From Balaenoptera acutorostrata (taxonomy: Eukaryota; Chordata; Mammalia; Artiodactyla; Balaenopteridae), in NCBI RefSeq assembly GCF_949987535.1, contig NC_080067.1, positions 61,624,405 through 61,688,404 on the forward strand: a DNA stretch of 64,000 bases, written 5' to 3'. The translations under genes and the position numbers were made by a program. Position 1 is the first letter of the stretch; each line of letters opens with the position of its first letter. Of the stretch, positions 24,350 through 35,874 are shown piece by piece. The notes under the pieces were generated by a model. That model was not told the origin of the DNA, made no database searches, and worked only from the letters and a program-made list of their open reading frames with translations.

Positions 24350-24505
24350 TAATGATTTCCTCCACCGCCCACCTGGAATCCTGTCCAACCCATTCGTTCA
24401 AGGCTGAGTTCAAAGATTGCCTATTCTGGGAAGGCTTCTCTTACCTTCCAGGCAGAATTTTCTACTCTCTCCTTGGTGGTTTTAACAGCGCTGTAGATTT
24501 TAAAT
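24350..24505 (+). repeat. L2-like fragment
   Basis: 'ttcaaggctgagttcaaaga' and 'ttctgggaaggcttctctta' recall the L2 segment 'tcagctcaaatgtcacctcc...gaggccttccctga'. Diverged, low confidence. Confidence 0.35.
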
Positions 24506-25378
24506 AAAGAAGATCAAAAGCATCCAAATCTTGGAATTATGCCAAAAGGATTTTAAAAATTAACATGATTTTTTCCCCCAAATATGGCATTACAATAACT
24601 GAATACTCATTATGCTAGAATTCCCAGCACACAATGGGTTAATCCTGTGGGCTGCCACAACCGCTTGGTGATGGAGAGGGTGCCGTGGAACCCTCAGCAA
24701 GGTCTTGGCAGTCTTCCAGGTGATGTGTGAGGTAGGAAGATTCTTGGTCATTCTCCATCACAGTGCTCCTTTGGAATTAAGATATCTAACCTCATTAAGC
24801 CAGAGCAGGTTAACTCCTAGATATGCTATTAAAACCATCTTCTACAATATTGTGGTTCAACTTTTATTCTGCCATAGTACTTCTCACATTGTTTAAAGTG
24901 AGGTCCAGAATAGTTGCGTCTTATACGTGTTTAACTTATGCATTTTGAGGAGGTGATGGGAAGAAGGCAAGGGGGAGAAAGCAGACCAAAAGGCCAAGAA
25001 AGAGGGAAAGCAAGAAAAAAGGTGACAACTCTATTGGAAAAGCATATATCTATTGAAATGGGGAATGGGTTTAAGTTGGGATACATGAATCTCACCCTGT
25101 GCTAGCTGATCTCGGTTTCTTGGGCTTCTGTTGGTGGGTGTCTCCCTGTGCTGGAAAAGAACCTAGTGTTTAAATGTTTACTTTTTCTCACACTATGAAC
25201 CTGAATGCAGGACAACAAACTGCTTGACCAGGGACGCAATCAAAGAATCATCACTTCTAACACTGGAGGAAAACCCAGCTCTTTCTTAAAGGATTTTTTC
25301 AAATGAAATTTTGCATAGGATTTTTATTTCAGTTTTTGTTGTAAGAGCTGACTCTAGAAAACAACCCCAAATTAAATG
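24506..25378. other. Unannotated unique sequence
   Basis: Nothing recognised. A purine-rich stretch lies at 24945-25025. Confidence 0.4.
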
Positions 25379-25379
25379 C

Positions 25380-25500
25380 AATTCCATTGGCATCTATTAG
25401 ATGGTGAGCGCTTCAAAGGCAGGGACCAGGCCTTGTTACTGGCCATTTTTGTGCTCCTAGCAATTAGAAGTCTTAATTAACACTGTCTGGATTAATGAGA
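25380..25500 (+). repeat. L2 3'-end fragment
   Basis: 'gatggtgagcgcttcaaagg' followed by 'cagggaccaggccttgttac' is the L2 'tgtaagctcc..gagggcagggacct' segment. Confidence 0.55.
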
Positions 25501-25504
25501 TCAT

Positions 25505-26216
25505 CTCTTGTACAGCTTCAGAACAGCTCTCCCTTCACCCACCTTCGTTATTGACCCAAATTACCTTCTATTTGTGCATTGTGCCCTTGTGCTCTCTGAG
25601 CAGGCAATTTGCTCCCTTTAGGCTCATCCACAAGAAATAGTTAACCTTTACCAGCCAGTGTCTTAAACATGTGCAGCTGGATTTGCTGCTTACTTTGACC
25701 AAACCTCCTGTTCCTCTCCTCACTGACTTAGTTAGAATGATGAGCTCCTCTAGGAAGAAGCAGGGTCCGCAGCCTTTCTTTCCAAATGGGCTGAGAGGGC
25801 AGAAGTAACAAGGCAGGAGGGTGAATTTGGAGGGACTCTGGAGCCTCTACTTCTTTTAGCCCTCCCTGGATCTGAGCTGAAATGAAGCTGCTGTCTGGGA
25901 CATGGAAAATGTTAACTGGCTTTCTCTTCGACCTCCCTCCCCCTCACTGTGAAGCGATGGTTGCTCAGGGTGCAGGCTCAGCCTGAGAGAGCTTATGTGC
26001 TCCTGCTTAATTGTTTGGAAGCTAAAAACAGACATGGAACAGTGAGAAGCAAATTGTTTCCTGGGTGCATGTTCAGTGGAGCACTGCTTAAATCACTCCA
26101 AGCTTCCCCCAATCATTTCTGAAACAAGGTGGGGCTGAAGTAATTAAGTAAATAAATGAAACCACAGAAAATCGAGAGGAAAGAAAACTGTTTCTCCTCA
26201 CAATACAAATGATTTT
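25505..26216. other. Unannotated unique sequence
   Basis: No gene or repeat recognised. It is moderately GC-rich, and 26100-26160 contains 'taattaagtaaataaatga'. Only a cross-species alignment could tell whether it is conserved. Confidence 0.4.
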
Positions 26217-26233
26217 CAGACAGCTCATTTATT
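26217..26233. repeat. SINE target-site duplication, left
   Basis: 'cagacagctcatttatt', repeated exactly at 26552-26568. Confidence 0.95.
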
Positions 26234-26551
26234 TTTTATTTTATTTTATTTTTTTAATTTTATTTTTATTTATTTATTTATTTATTTTTGGCTGTGTTGG
26301 TCTTCGTTTATGTGCGAGGGCTTTCTCTAGTTGCAGCGAGCGGGGGGCACTCCTCATCCCCGTGCGCGGGCCTCTCACAATCGCGGCCTCTCCTGCTGCG
26401 GAGCATAGGCTCCAGACGCGCAGGCTCAGCAGTTGTGGCTCACGGGCCCAGTTGCTCCGTGGCACGTGGGATCTTCCCAGACCAGGGCTCGAACCCGTGT
26501 CCCCTGCATTGGCAGGCAGATTCTCAACCACTGCGCCACCAGGGAAGCCCC
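26234..26551 (-). mobile_element. CHR-type tRNA-derived SINE
   Basis: Inverted head 'gcgccaccagggaagccc' on the right, inverted B box 'gggctcgaaccc', and a long (TTTA)n inverted tail at 26234-26287. A perfect 17 bp target-site duplication flanks it, indicating a fairly recent insertion. Confidence 0.96.
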
Positions 26552-26568
26552 CAGACAGCTCATTTATT
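26552..26568. repeat. SINE target-site duplication, right
   Basis: Exact copy of 26217-26233. Confidence 0.95.
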
Positions 26569-29110
26569 AAATGCCAGGTAATCAGTTCCTTTTCAGCCTC
26601 CTTCCTCCATTACCAGCTTAGCCCCTGGGCTGCGCGGGATGTGGGGCGCTGGGTACTAGGCTCTCCACAGGGGTGATTCCGGCTCAGGAATTTGCGGAGC
26701 CCAGCCCCCTCCGTTGCCTCCCACTGAGCGCACTGCTCCAGCCTGGCAGCCTGTCCATGGGCGCTGTCACAGGGACTCAGACAACCGCTGACAAACATCC
26801 ACCCTGGATTTGTCTAGAGCTGCAGTTGTGGGAGCCTCTGGCTCAGCAGCATCCATCAGAGGTCTTTCCAGAAACCATCTTAATAAAAAAGATTCCTGCT
26901 GTAATAGTAACAGGCGACCTCTGTACATCCCATGTCTGAGAACTGTACTTGGTACCATAATGTACATTGATGGCAGCGGCTCAAGTTGTCAGATCCAGTA
27001 AAAGCCAGAAAAGAACAGCATAATATTTACGGGCTGAATGGTTTTGAAACAAGAAATGCTTCTGGCATAAAAGGAGATGAAATTTATGCTAACGATCAAA
27101 ATCATTGCAAATCTGGGTTATTAAAACCAATATTGTATTTTTTAAAAGCCACACGAACCCAGATCACAGACTTTAAGAAGATCAAGTTATTCTAAAGGGC
27201 ATTAGACAAAAAAGAGAAGTTTAACTGTAAATTAGCATGATGGTACTGAACCAGGGTTGCTCATTTTCTCTCTGTATTTTTTATATGGTGGTTGGGGAAT
27301 AAATGCTTTTTTACATGGGGGAAAAACAGCAGGCTCAGAGTATATGGAAAATTCAGGTGGTGGTCATAAATACATATACCACAATTTACTTTAATTTGAA
27401 AGCATAAGCTCCATAGGAAATGAAGAAAAAGGTTTGGATTCTTTCAGCTAGTAGATTTTGAGAAAATTTTCCGTAATTCAATCTTTTATTTTTCTTACTG
27501 GTTTTCATGTATCTGTAAGAAACCAGCACTAAACGAATTGTCTTGTACCAGCACCACTTTCATGCACATTTATTGTGTAAGGTGGAAACTCCTAAGTGTA
27601 AGAACTCTGTAGGACTGAGTAATAAGGATGACTCCAGACCCCACCACACTGACAAAGCAGAAAGGGGCATTTTCATTTGGTTTTAAACATACATTCCATT
27701 TGTTCAAGTAGACAAGAATTTTCTCACAACTTGGAAGATATTTCTATAAAATATATATATTTTTTGCCTCAGGAGAATTTTTAGCCGTAAAAATGAAGAA
27801 AGGAAGTGGCCAAAAGGAAAGGATATGTATTTGCTTTCCTTCTGCCCCCAGGTATAAATATTTTCTCGTATGTGTTGTCTTTTTCTTAGACACCAGAAGT
27901 GAGGATGTACAAGTCTGACCAATGCTAGTTTACTTGATATTACCACTGCAAGATGAAGAAAACAGAGGAAAGACCCATTATGAAAAAAAAGATCACCTCC
28001 AACAATCAAACTTAAAATCCAGCAGGAAGACTACAGTGAAGTATTGCACTAAAATTTTTAGTGCTCAGAATAACAAAGTATAATTTTCAAAAAGTTAAAA
28101 CATGACGTTGATGCAAATATAAAATGAACACATGCCAAAGATACTATCCAACTCATTAATTAATGAGAAAAACAGTAAAATCGTAAAGCAGGTTCAAAGA
28201 TCATTTGAGGAGCTGGTTGTTTATAGACGATGTAATAAAGGAATATTAAGTTAGATTGCTGCTTTAGAATTAAACTGTTAACCATCAACAGTACAAGAAA
28301 CTGTGACGTTTGAGGTTATTTTTCTCTCATACAGAAAATATTGCTTCTGTACCAGATACAGGTTTACAAGATAACATGTAACTTCACAGAACCTGAGCCT
28401 TTAATTTATATTTTAAATACCAAAATCTAGCGATGGTAGATTATTTCAGAAAATTAAGTAATCCTTGACCAAATGGGTCTGTTCAACACTGTTTCAGTGT
28501 GACTTTGAAACAATTCGCACTCATCCTCTTGTCTGTTTACAAGTTATGGATGACTTTTCTTAACAAGTGACCTAAGGAATTCTGAATTTACCAGGTAATC
28601 ATCTGTTACATTTTTTTTGACAGCATGTTGCTTGGTAAGAATGAAATTTTAATCAAGTATCTGTCAACCTTTTGTCACTTCCTTGATTCTTTCAATATTG
28701 GTATTTGGTGCTTGTGTACTTTGCAGCTTATGAATTAGTCTCACTGATGTTTGCAGCTCTTAGCAGCCTGGCTTGCTGAGCTGGAAAGAACCGTCAGTGA
28801 CAGTGAGAACTTATTCTGCAGTGACATGTGAGGGTGCTAGGATATTGTGATATATGCCTTCCCCTTCCCCCCATTACTTACACACACACACTCACACACA
28901 CAGCCTCACCCAATAGGAGTGATGAGTCTTAGACAATTTTATGAGGACAGGGAAAGCACAAATCCTCCAAGAAGAAGCTAATCCTCCTATGGGTTTCCTG
29001 ATTAGCTAAGCAATAGAACTACAGACTCCTTGCATTGGACAGGACCCAAGAGGTTAACTACTCCCACTTCCCTGTCAAAGTAGGAGTCCCCAGAACAGCC
29101 TTTGCCTGTG
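26569..29110. other. Unannotated unique sequence
   Basis: About 2.5 kb with no recognisable exon, RNA gene or clear repeat apart from a short interrupted CA tract at 28878-28904. The first 400 bp are GC-richer than the rest, with overlapping motif-free frames on both strands. Confidence 0.4.
28878..28904. repeat. (CA)n microsatellite, interrupted
   Basis: Two 'acacaca' runs joined by 'ctc'. Confidence 0.85.
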
Positions 29111-29114
29111 ATCT

Positions 29115-29300
29115 TTGTAAAATGCAAATTCAATCATGTCACTCTCCTGTTAACATCAGCCAGTGGCTCCCCTTTGCCCTCAGGATACAGTCCAAATTCC
29201 TAACATGACTTACAAGGTCTGGCCCCTCTTCTCTCCCTCCATCCTCAAACCTCTTCACTCTTCTCCTCTTGCACCTTTTTCCTTCTAGTATATGAATTTG
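29115..29300 (+). repeat. L2 LINE ORF2 3'-end fragment
   Basis: 'aaatgcaaattcaatcatgt', 'cactctcctgttaacatcag', 'gccctcaggatacagtccaa' and 'gacttacaaggtctggcccc' match the most conserved L2 segment in order. Confidence 0.75.
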
Positions 29301-30085
29301 CTTTAGTTTTTAAAATGTGTCCTGTTCTCATTAACCTCTGTGCACAGGCTGTGTCTTTACTTTGGGTAGTTCATAGTCTTCAGGGCCAGTCTGAAGAAGA
29401 TCTTGTGAATTTGACCCAAAGGTCATTGTTTGCTCCTTAGCATAATATTCAATACATTTTTTCCCTTGAGCTGGAACTATTTGTGAGACAGCAGAATCGA
29501 GTTGGTAGATCAGGAAATTACAGGAATGACAGAAATGTAGCACACTGAGATTTGCGCCTGCATCTGATGAAGTCGTTCATGGCCATCTTTGAGAACAACA
29601 TGGAAGGATCCAGGTTGGATCATAGTGCTGAGTGAGATCTGTAACTGGTAGAACACAGAACCTCACGGGGGGCATGAGTTGTCAATAGCATGCTTGAGGG
29701 AGGTCTCTGTCATTGCCCTTTGCAGGCCATTATTTTCATAATGTTTTGGAGGTGAACCTCAATGGCAGGCTGCTGAAGTTTTCAAATGGACACAAGTTGG
29801 AAGAAGTTAATATTTTAGATGAAGATTAGTTGACAAAATGTTCCTGACATATTGAAATAATGACAAATTTTAAGTGGATAATCACAATGAAACAGCACAG
29901 TGATAAGATACGGTGGGAATGGGAAAGAGATTTGGAACAAATATTGGTGAGTCTAGTTGAGAGTAAATTCCACACGAGTTCTCAGGGTGACATGACTTCC
30001 AAAAAATAGTAGGGTTTCTTGGCTGAATTAATGAAAGCATAGTATTTATATCAATGTGGGTTTTAGTGTCATTTTCCTCCCTGAC
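29301..30085. other. Unannotated unique sequence
   Basis: Nothing recognised. Confidence 0.4.
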
Positions 30086-30089
30086 TTGC

Positions 30090-30575
30090 TCAGTTCAGAG
30101 ATGGGAATCTATGTTTGGATTCAGGCATTATATTTCAGGATGCTGGAAAACTGGAGTGTGTGCAGAGGAATGCACATAGGATGGAGAGGTGACTAAAAGC
30201 TTTGTGATGGGAGGGTTGGGGGAAGACATCTGCTTTATTTAGCTTGGAAACAAGAATGGGAATATAATAACTCTTTTCAAATATTTGGAGGGATAGTGCA
30301 TGGATGAAGGATTTATTTTATTTGGTGTGGCTCCTGAGGCAGAGCTAAGACCAATGAAGCAAAGCAGTAGTTAGGAAAAGTGCCTTAATATAGATAGCTC
30401 CTTTCTGATGGAGAGAGCATCATAAAACCAAGCTGTCTTAGGAAGCTATGAGTTCCTTGTCACTGAAAATATTCAGAGGCCAGACAACCAATGATTTGTT
30501 GGAAATGTAGTAGGCTTTCCAGTATTAGGGAGAGGCTGTTGAACTATCATGCTTTAGTATCTTTCAACTTTTATA
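30090..30575 (+). repeat. CR1/L3-like LINE fragment
   Basis: 'gagttccttgtcactgaaaa' followed by 'tattcagaggccagacaacc' resembles the conserved CR1-family 3' region ('gagctccccatc...tggaggtgttcaag...aggctggac'). It is ancient and limits are uncertain. Confidence 0.5.
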
Positions 30576-30671
30576 TAATTACTGTCTCCTTATTAAGACC
30601 TGTATTTTACATAGCACATACACTTAAATAAATAAATATATATAAGGAGGAGCTTTTACCACAGCTCCTTA

Positions 30672-30850
30672 TATAACTAGCGTGGTATAATGGGAAAAGC
30701 CCATATTCTGAGGACAAATTGTCATAACCCTGTCTAGCTGTGTGATCTTAGGCAAATCATGTAATTTCTCTGAATTCCTATTTTGTAAACTGAAAAAAAA
30801 AATAGGACTAATACTTCTAGTTGAGATAAAACAATGGAACAACATGAATG
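30672..30850 (+). repeat. MIR SINE
   Basis: 'gcgtggtataatgggaaaag', 'ctagctgtgtgatcttaggc' and 'aaatcatgtaatttctctga' are MIR from its tRNA-derived head through the core. Confidence 0.75.
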
Positions 30851-30954
30851 TGGATTAAAAATATAAATAATGTTTTGAAATTAGCTAAGAGAAAATGAAT
30901 GATCAGACAGTGAGGGTCACAGAGATTCAGATGAAGGCTGGATCACTGGGAGTT

Positions 30955-31165
30955 GGGTAATAATAACAGCAGTTAATTTAGTGTTTGCTATGTGCCAGGT
31001 ACTGTTCAAAGTGCTGCTACATGCATTAGCTAATTTTATCCTTGCCAGAAACACATGAGGAAACCTAGCCACAGAGGAGGTATGTGATTTCCAAGGTCCC
31101 ATGGCCATAGCCAAGTCAGGAAATGAACCCAGGCGGTCTGGCTCCAGAGTCTGTACACTTATTTT
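30955..31165 (-). repeat. MIR SINE
   Basis: 'gtgtttgctatgtgccaggt', 'tgaacccaggcggtctggct' and 'ccagagtctgtacacttatt' match the reverse complement of MIR over nearly its full length. Confidence 0.75.
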
Positions 31166-31525
31166 CTTTACTGCCTATGAAGAAGACGTCACAGATGAGC
31201 AGTGTTTGACCCACAGTGCAGTTGCAATTGAGGCCAAAATCAATCCTACTGAAAGTTCTGGAGCTGAGATGGCCCTTCAGAATTGTCCCAAATTTTGAGA
31301 AGGGGGTTGGCCTTTGTATCCCTACATCAATCCAAGGTTACACCTGGGGACCACCAATAGCCAATGACTGGCTGACAGGCCTGTACTGGAGGGCAATTTC
31401 TAGTGAGGAAATCAGCTGGGAGAGTATAACAGCCAATCTTCCCAGCATCTGGGGGATTGGTGCATGGGTGAAGAGGGATCCAGGCAGAGCACGCGGAATC
31501 CACTATACCTGGCATAGACCAGGCA

Positions 31526-31566
31526 TGATGACACTGATGATGGTGATGGTGATGATGATGATGATT
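31526..31566. repeat. (GAT)n trinucleotide repeat
   Basis: A run of GAT/GGT units, partly interrupted, ending 'gatgatgatgatgatt'. Confidence 0.85.
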
Positions 31567-31569
31567 ACC

Positions 31570-31752
31570 AAAGCTTTCTGATGTGGCAGACTCTGTTCTC
31601 AGTACTTTATTCACACTAACTCATTTAATCCTTATAATATCCCTGTGCAGAGGGTGCTTCTATTTATCTTTTGAAGTAAAGAAACTGAAGCACAAAAAGA
31701 TTTAGTAACCGGGGCAAGATCATTCAGCCATTAAATGGCACGATGGGGATTT
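31570..31752 (-). repeat. MIR, outer part 1 (split by an L1)
   Basis: 'tcacactaactcatttaatc', 'gaagtaaagaaactgaagca' and 'ccattaaatggcacgatggg' are MIR in reverse. The match breaks in the T-run at 31752 and resumes at about 32082. Confidence 0.7.
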
Positions 31753-32080
31753 TTTTTTTAAAGCACTTATTTCTAAATTCACATCCAGTAAAATTCACTC
31801 TCTTTGGCATACATTTACATGAATTTTGACAAGCGACATGTGGATATAGAATAGTTCCATCACCCGTCCCCTGCAAATTCTTCAGGCCCTTTCTAGTCAA
31901 CCCTTACACTTGTCTCCAGCTCTAGCAAACCGCTGATCTGTTTTTGCTCGTATAAACTTACCTTTTCCAAAATGTCATTTAAATGGAATCATACAGTATA
32001 TAATCTTTTGAGTTTGACTTCTTTCACTTATTGTAATTGATGCATCTGGGGTTCACACATGTTGTGTGTATCAGTGCAGA
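31753..32080 (-). mobile_element. Old L1 3'-end inserted into a MIR
   Basis: 'ccagtaaaattcactctctt', 'tttgacaagcgacatgtgga', 'ccatcacccgtcccctgcaa' and 'aaatggaatcatacagtata' are the complement of an old L1 3' UTR. The T-run at its left is the inverted tail. It interrupts a MIR, so it is the younger of the two. Confidence 0.65.
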
Positions 32081-32135
32081 GTTGGAATTAGAACTCAAGC
32101 TCCATGACTCCAGAACCCAAGCTCTAACCACTGTG
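32081..32135 (-). repeat. MIR, outer part 2
   Basis: 'cagagttggaattagaactc' followed by 'aagctccatgactccagaac' continues the MIR interrupted at 31752, ending at 'taaccactgtg'. Confidence 0.65.
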
Positions 32136-32277
32136 TCTACAAACTCCCCCCGGGGCAAGTCCAGTGAGTAGACATGTGATATTGCCTCTTCTGGTGTGGA
32201 CACAACTATAACTTAGTTTCTAACACTCCTTTTAGTATCTCTGTTAGAAATTGCTGTGGATTATTCATTTGTAACAA
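32136..32277 (+). repeat. Local direct duplication, copy 1
   Basis: From 'tctacaaactccc' to 'ttattcatttgtaacaa'. It recurs at 32858-32998 with about 80-85% identity by eye and small indels. The left edge coincides with the end of the split MIR. The family is not recognised. Confidence 0.85.
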
Positions 32278-32279
32278 AA

Positions 32280-32857
32280 AGTTACAATGAGAAAAACCAT
32301 GCAGTGGGCTTTGACTGAACTAATTAACTGCTGTAGTTTCTTATTATGAAGTTGAGTCGGTTGCCCGTTACTAACTTTGTATATGAGCTTACCATGATTT
32401 TTCCAAAGTGTTGTAAAAGAAGATAATTTGGATTTACGGTGTGTCTCTGATCCTGCCATGTGCTGTTAAGAAGTTTGTTGGGGAGCATCTGTCCTTTAGT
32501 GCCAGTTAAAATAGGTGTGAGTGTTATAAGTTCGTCATAGTCCACAGGCTTGGATGTGCAAAGCTGAAACTCTTCTTTATATCTGAACTTTACTCTCTGG
32601 TCTCTATCTCTGCTTTTAAAGGAAAACTTTATGTTGTCACTTCAACAACATTCACTTCTAGTTAAATCTTTGTCTCTTTTGGTTTAAAATTCAGTCTAAT
32701 CAGAATTTCCTTCCCTTTCCTTCTACGTTCCCTTAACCTCTGGTAGATGAGTGTGGCGTAAGGAAAGGGCATCAGGTTTTCTGTCCTACTCTGATCTCTC
32801 TGGTTCCCTCAGTGGGGTCTCCTTCCATTTGCTCGTTGGTCTCCCAAAGAACTGCTC
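32280..32857. other. Unannotated sequence between the duplicated segments
   Basis: About 580 bp with no recognised gene or repeat. Two overlapping minus-strand frames (64 and 73 codons) lack motifs. Confidence 0.4.
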
Positions 32858-32998
32858 TCTACAAACTCCCTGTGGCAAATGCAGTGAGTAGACATGTGAT
32901 GTTGTCTCTTCTGGATGTGGATACAACTACTATTTATTTTCTAACTCTTCTCTTAGTGACTCTATTGGAAATTGTTACGGATTATTCATTTGTAACAA
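32858..32998 (+). repeat. Local direct duplication, copy 2
   Basis: Partner of 32136-32277. 'gcagtgagtagacatgtgat' and 'ggattattcatttgtaacaa' are the best-kept blocks. Confidence 0.85.
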
Positions 32999-32999
32999 G

Positions 33000-33715
33000 T
33001 GCAGGGTTTAATACAATCTGTATGCTCTGCCCCAGAACCATGAGTCATCCATCACCTCCCTTCTCAGTCACTTTTATAACTATTTTTTATTTTTTACTTT
33101 TTTTGGTAGGAAGTGGGGAGTGTGCCTCCTCTGAAACTCTTGGCTGTTTTCCATGTGCTACACTGTGGAAGCCATGACTTTGGGGACTGTCCTGGGGCTC
33201 TGCAGCCTATTTTCTTCCTTCAGCCCTTTGAAACCTACAGTTTGGCATCATGTTGGACACAGGGCTTTTCTGTGAGCTGTGAAGTGTCTGAAGCACATTG
33301 TGGGAAGCCAGGAAATCTTAGAGCCTCTTCTGCTCTGAGATCCCCACTCTCACCTGTGACTTCTGATGTGGACACAACTGTGCCCCCCCCCCAGTTTCAA
33401 TCCAGAGGGGGGCAGTGTGCCAGGTCACTCTTCAGGTCCTCACAGCACGTGAGCCCCTCAGACTTATCTCTAATCCAAGTGGTAGGAAAACTGCTCTTTG
33501 GCTGTCCAGTTCCCCTCTTAAATGTTTCCCATTCCATAAATGCTTGTTCTGAGTCTTCCAGTATTTGGCTTTTGATATTCAAAGCCAAAGCTTCAGAATC
33601 TCCAAAAGTTTTGTTTGTTTGCCTTACGTGCCTGCCTGTGCTCATGTCATGAATGAACTTTGGAAAAAAGTACTTCATTTTCCCAGTGCATCCCCGCTTA
33701 GCTACTACGGACTAT
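33000..33715 (+). other. Unannotated sequence with a 179-codon open frame of unknown origin
   Basis: The frame at 33113-33652 (plus) is the longest in the window outside L1 and the RPS4 copy. The product has no signal peptide, domain or composition I recognise. It contains a C10 homopolymer (33387-33396) encoding a PPP run. It has no recognised promoter or splice context. Probably a chance frame in locally GC-richer DNA. Confidence 0.25.
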
Positions 33716-33860
33716 GTGTGTGTGTGGGGGGGGGGGGGAGGGGGGATGTTGGGAAGGATTGCTGAGAAGAAATGTACAAAGATTGCCATTATCTTGGGTG
33801 GGAGAGGACCTGGTAAGGTTCGCACTGGAACTGGGGTGGAGGTGGGAGGGATGGGGGTGA
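33716..33860 (+). other. G-rich, quadruplex-prone patch
   Basis: (TG)n at about 33716-33725 runs into G13 (33726-33738), then A, then G6 (33740-33745). A second cluster at 33833-33857 has four G-runs of three or more separated by loops of 7, 1 and 2 bases, fitting the G3+N1-7 quadruplex pattern. Confidence 0.8.
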
Positions 33861-34039
33861 CTGTTGGGCTGTGGAGCTTGACAAACCTCCCCATGTGATT
33901 CTAACACAGACTTGCCTCTCCCTGAGGACCTCACTTTCTGTCAGTGCTTACCATTGTCTTTTATTGTGTGATACATTCTTAAATATGCCATCTTGTATCA
34001 AGAAGTTGATCAAAGGTCATTGTTCCCTATACTTCAGGG

Positions 34040-34155
34040 CACTTATTTTTTCCTCCTATCCTTAATGAGTACAAGGACCATATCTGTCTCACTCAGCATA
34101 AGTCTTCCAAACTTAGCACAGTGAGTCACATGGCAGGTACTCTGGAAATACTTAT
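34040..34155 (+). repeat. L2 3'-end-like fragment
   Basis: 'gagtacaaggaccatatctg', 'tctcactcagcataagtctt' and 'ggcaggtactctggaaatac' follow the L2 3' end order. Diverged. Confidence 0.4.
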
Positions 34156-34159
34156 TGTG

Positions 34160-35430
34160 GATGGTGAGAATGACAGCTAGCTTTGGCTCTGGGAAAAAAA
34201 TTATATCCAAGACAATTAAGGAAGTGATGCTATTATGATTTGGAAGGAAGGACAATTTGGGGTTAGCAAAAGGGAAGGGGAAAGGGAGAAATAGTTTCTA
34301 CTTAGAGAGGCTCATATTTTGGAACCCAGGATGGCCCAGAGTATTAAATTATGTTTCCTTGGGACTGGGCAGTTTCTAGGTTCTAATGACTAGAACTTTG
34401 CCGCTTCCTGCCCCTCTCAATCCTACTGCGATAAGATACAAAGTCCTGGTGAATGTATGGGCACTGAGCAGAAGCTTTCTGAGCTGTTCAGCCCTAGTAT
34501 CAGCTGTGATCATCTACCGTCAAACTGGAGATTAGATCAGGGTCTGTAGAACGGCCTTCCTCAAGCCAGGGGCCAGCTTCCCCAAAGGAGTCTGCTTCAC
34601 AGAGGCCACACACCCCAGCCTGAAGTCACCTAAAGTCACTCTACAGAGAGAGGCACAGAAGGAGGAAACAATTCCAAATGAGGAGATTGTTTTCCCAAAA
34701 TAAAGAATTTTTTTCTCTCATTGATTTTCTCATTATTTTCTACTCTCTTAAAAGTAATAATAACCATAGAGCTGAAATGTCTGCTTGGTCAATTTCAAAT
34801 CAGTTATATGAGATTTTAGGCTACTTTCTACAACAGAGGAATAAAGAGAAATTCAGTGCAAATTATTTTGAATTCTGTAGTACTCCTCTTACGTTGTCTC
34901 TCTACTTCTTGGTTTTTGAAAGCAGTTTGGTAGTGACTTATTGGCTGTCTTAACAACCCCATGTCAGATTTTGTGTTTCCTTACAAAAAGACATCTTGTG
35001 TAATTAATTTTTCAGTCTGGAAATAATAGGGCATAAGACACTGGTCAATGCCAAATTGGGCAAAAAATGGAAGTTTGGCCTAGTTTTTAAATGTTTTATC
35101 TACTTGAGATATTTAAATATGTTTTTCTTGTTTATTTTTTGATTGCATAAGCAAAGATATTTTGCAATCTGTCATTTTTACTTATTTACAACAAAGTTGT
35201 CGAAACTAATCTTTTTCTTTCTTTTTATGCTTGTGTGGGAAAAATGTGTTACTCTTTAAGATCATTGGAGCTTAAAATATTAGCTTGCAACTTAACATGT
35301 TGATGAGTTGCAGTAGTTTGCAAAAACTTTTGTGAATATTAAAAATTCAAGAAATGTGGTTAACAATATGTTTCCTCCTTATAATAAAATATAGATATGA
35401 AATTAATGATATTCTAATTTGGAGCTTAAT
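34160..35430. other. Unannotated AT-rich unique sequence
   Basis: No gene or repeat recognised. Confidence 0.4.
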
Positions 35431-35434
35431 TTGA

Positions 35435-35560
35435 TAGAAAGCATACACTCAAACCTTCTCAAGTGTTTGTTAAACCCTAACTATGAGCAAGGTTAAACTC
35501 TAGAGAATAAAACAATTAACCAGATCCATATCCTGTCCTCAGTGAATGTACAATTCAGAG
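35435..35560 (-). repeat. L2-like fragment
   Basis: 'ccctaactatgagcaaggtt' and 'atatcctgtcctcagtgaat' recall the reverse of the L2 3' end. Weak. Confidence 0.3.
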
Positions 35561-35874
35561 GGAAGATAAGGCAGAAAAGCAACTCTAATGAGAAGCAAGG
35601 TGGAAATGGCAAATACCCTAAGGAATCTGGAAAAGGCATGTACCACTTTCAGCAAGAGATAAAAGAAGAATCTGCGAGGAGCTGGTGGCCTTCGAGTTAT
35701 TTCTGGAAGGATGATATGTGAAGGGAATTCTTCTGGAGAACAGTGTGTGAAGTATATGTAATTTAGAGACCACTTGTATTTCACTTTTTTATGGAGTAAA
35801 AGACACTTTCAGGCTTGGCCTAGGAACTTAACCAAAGATAAATCCATTCTAGCCACAAAAATCCCCTGGGACAT

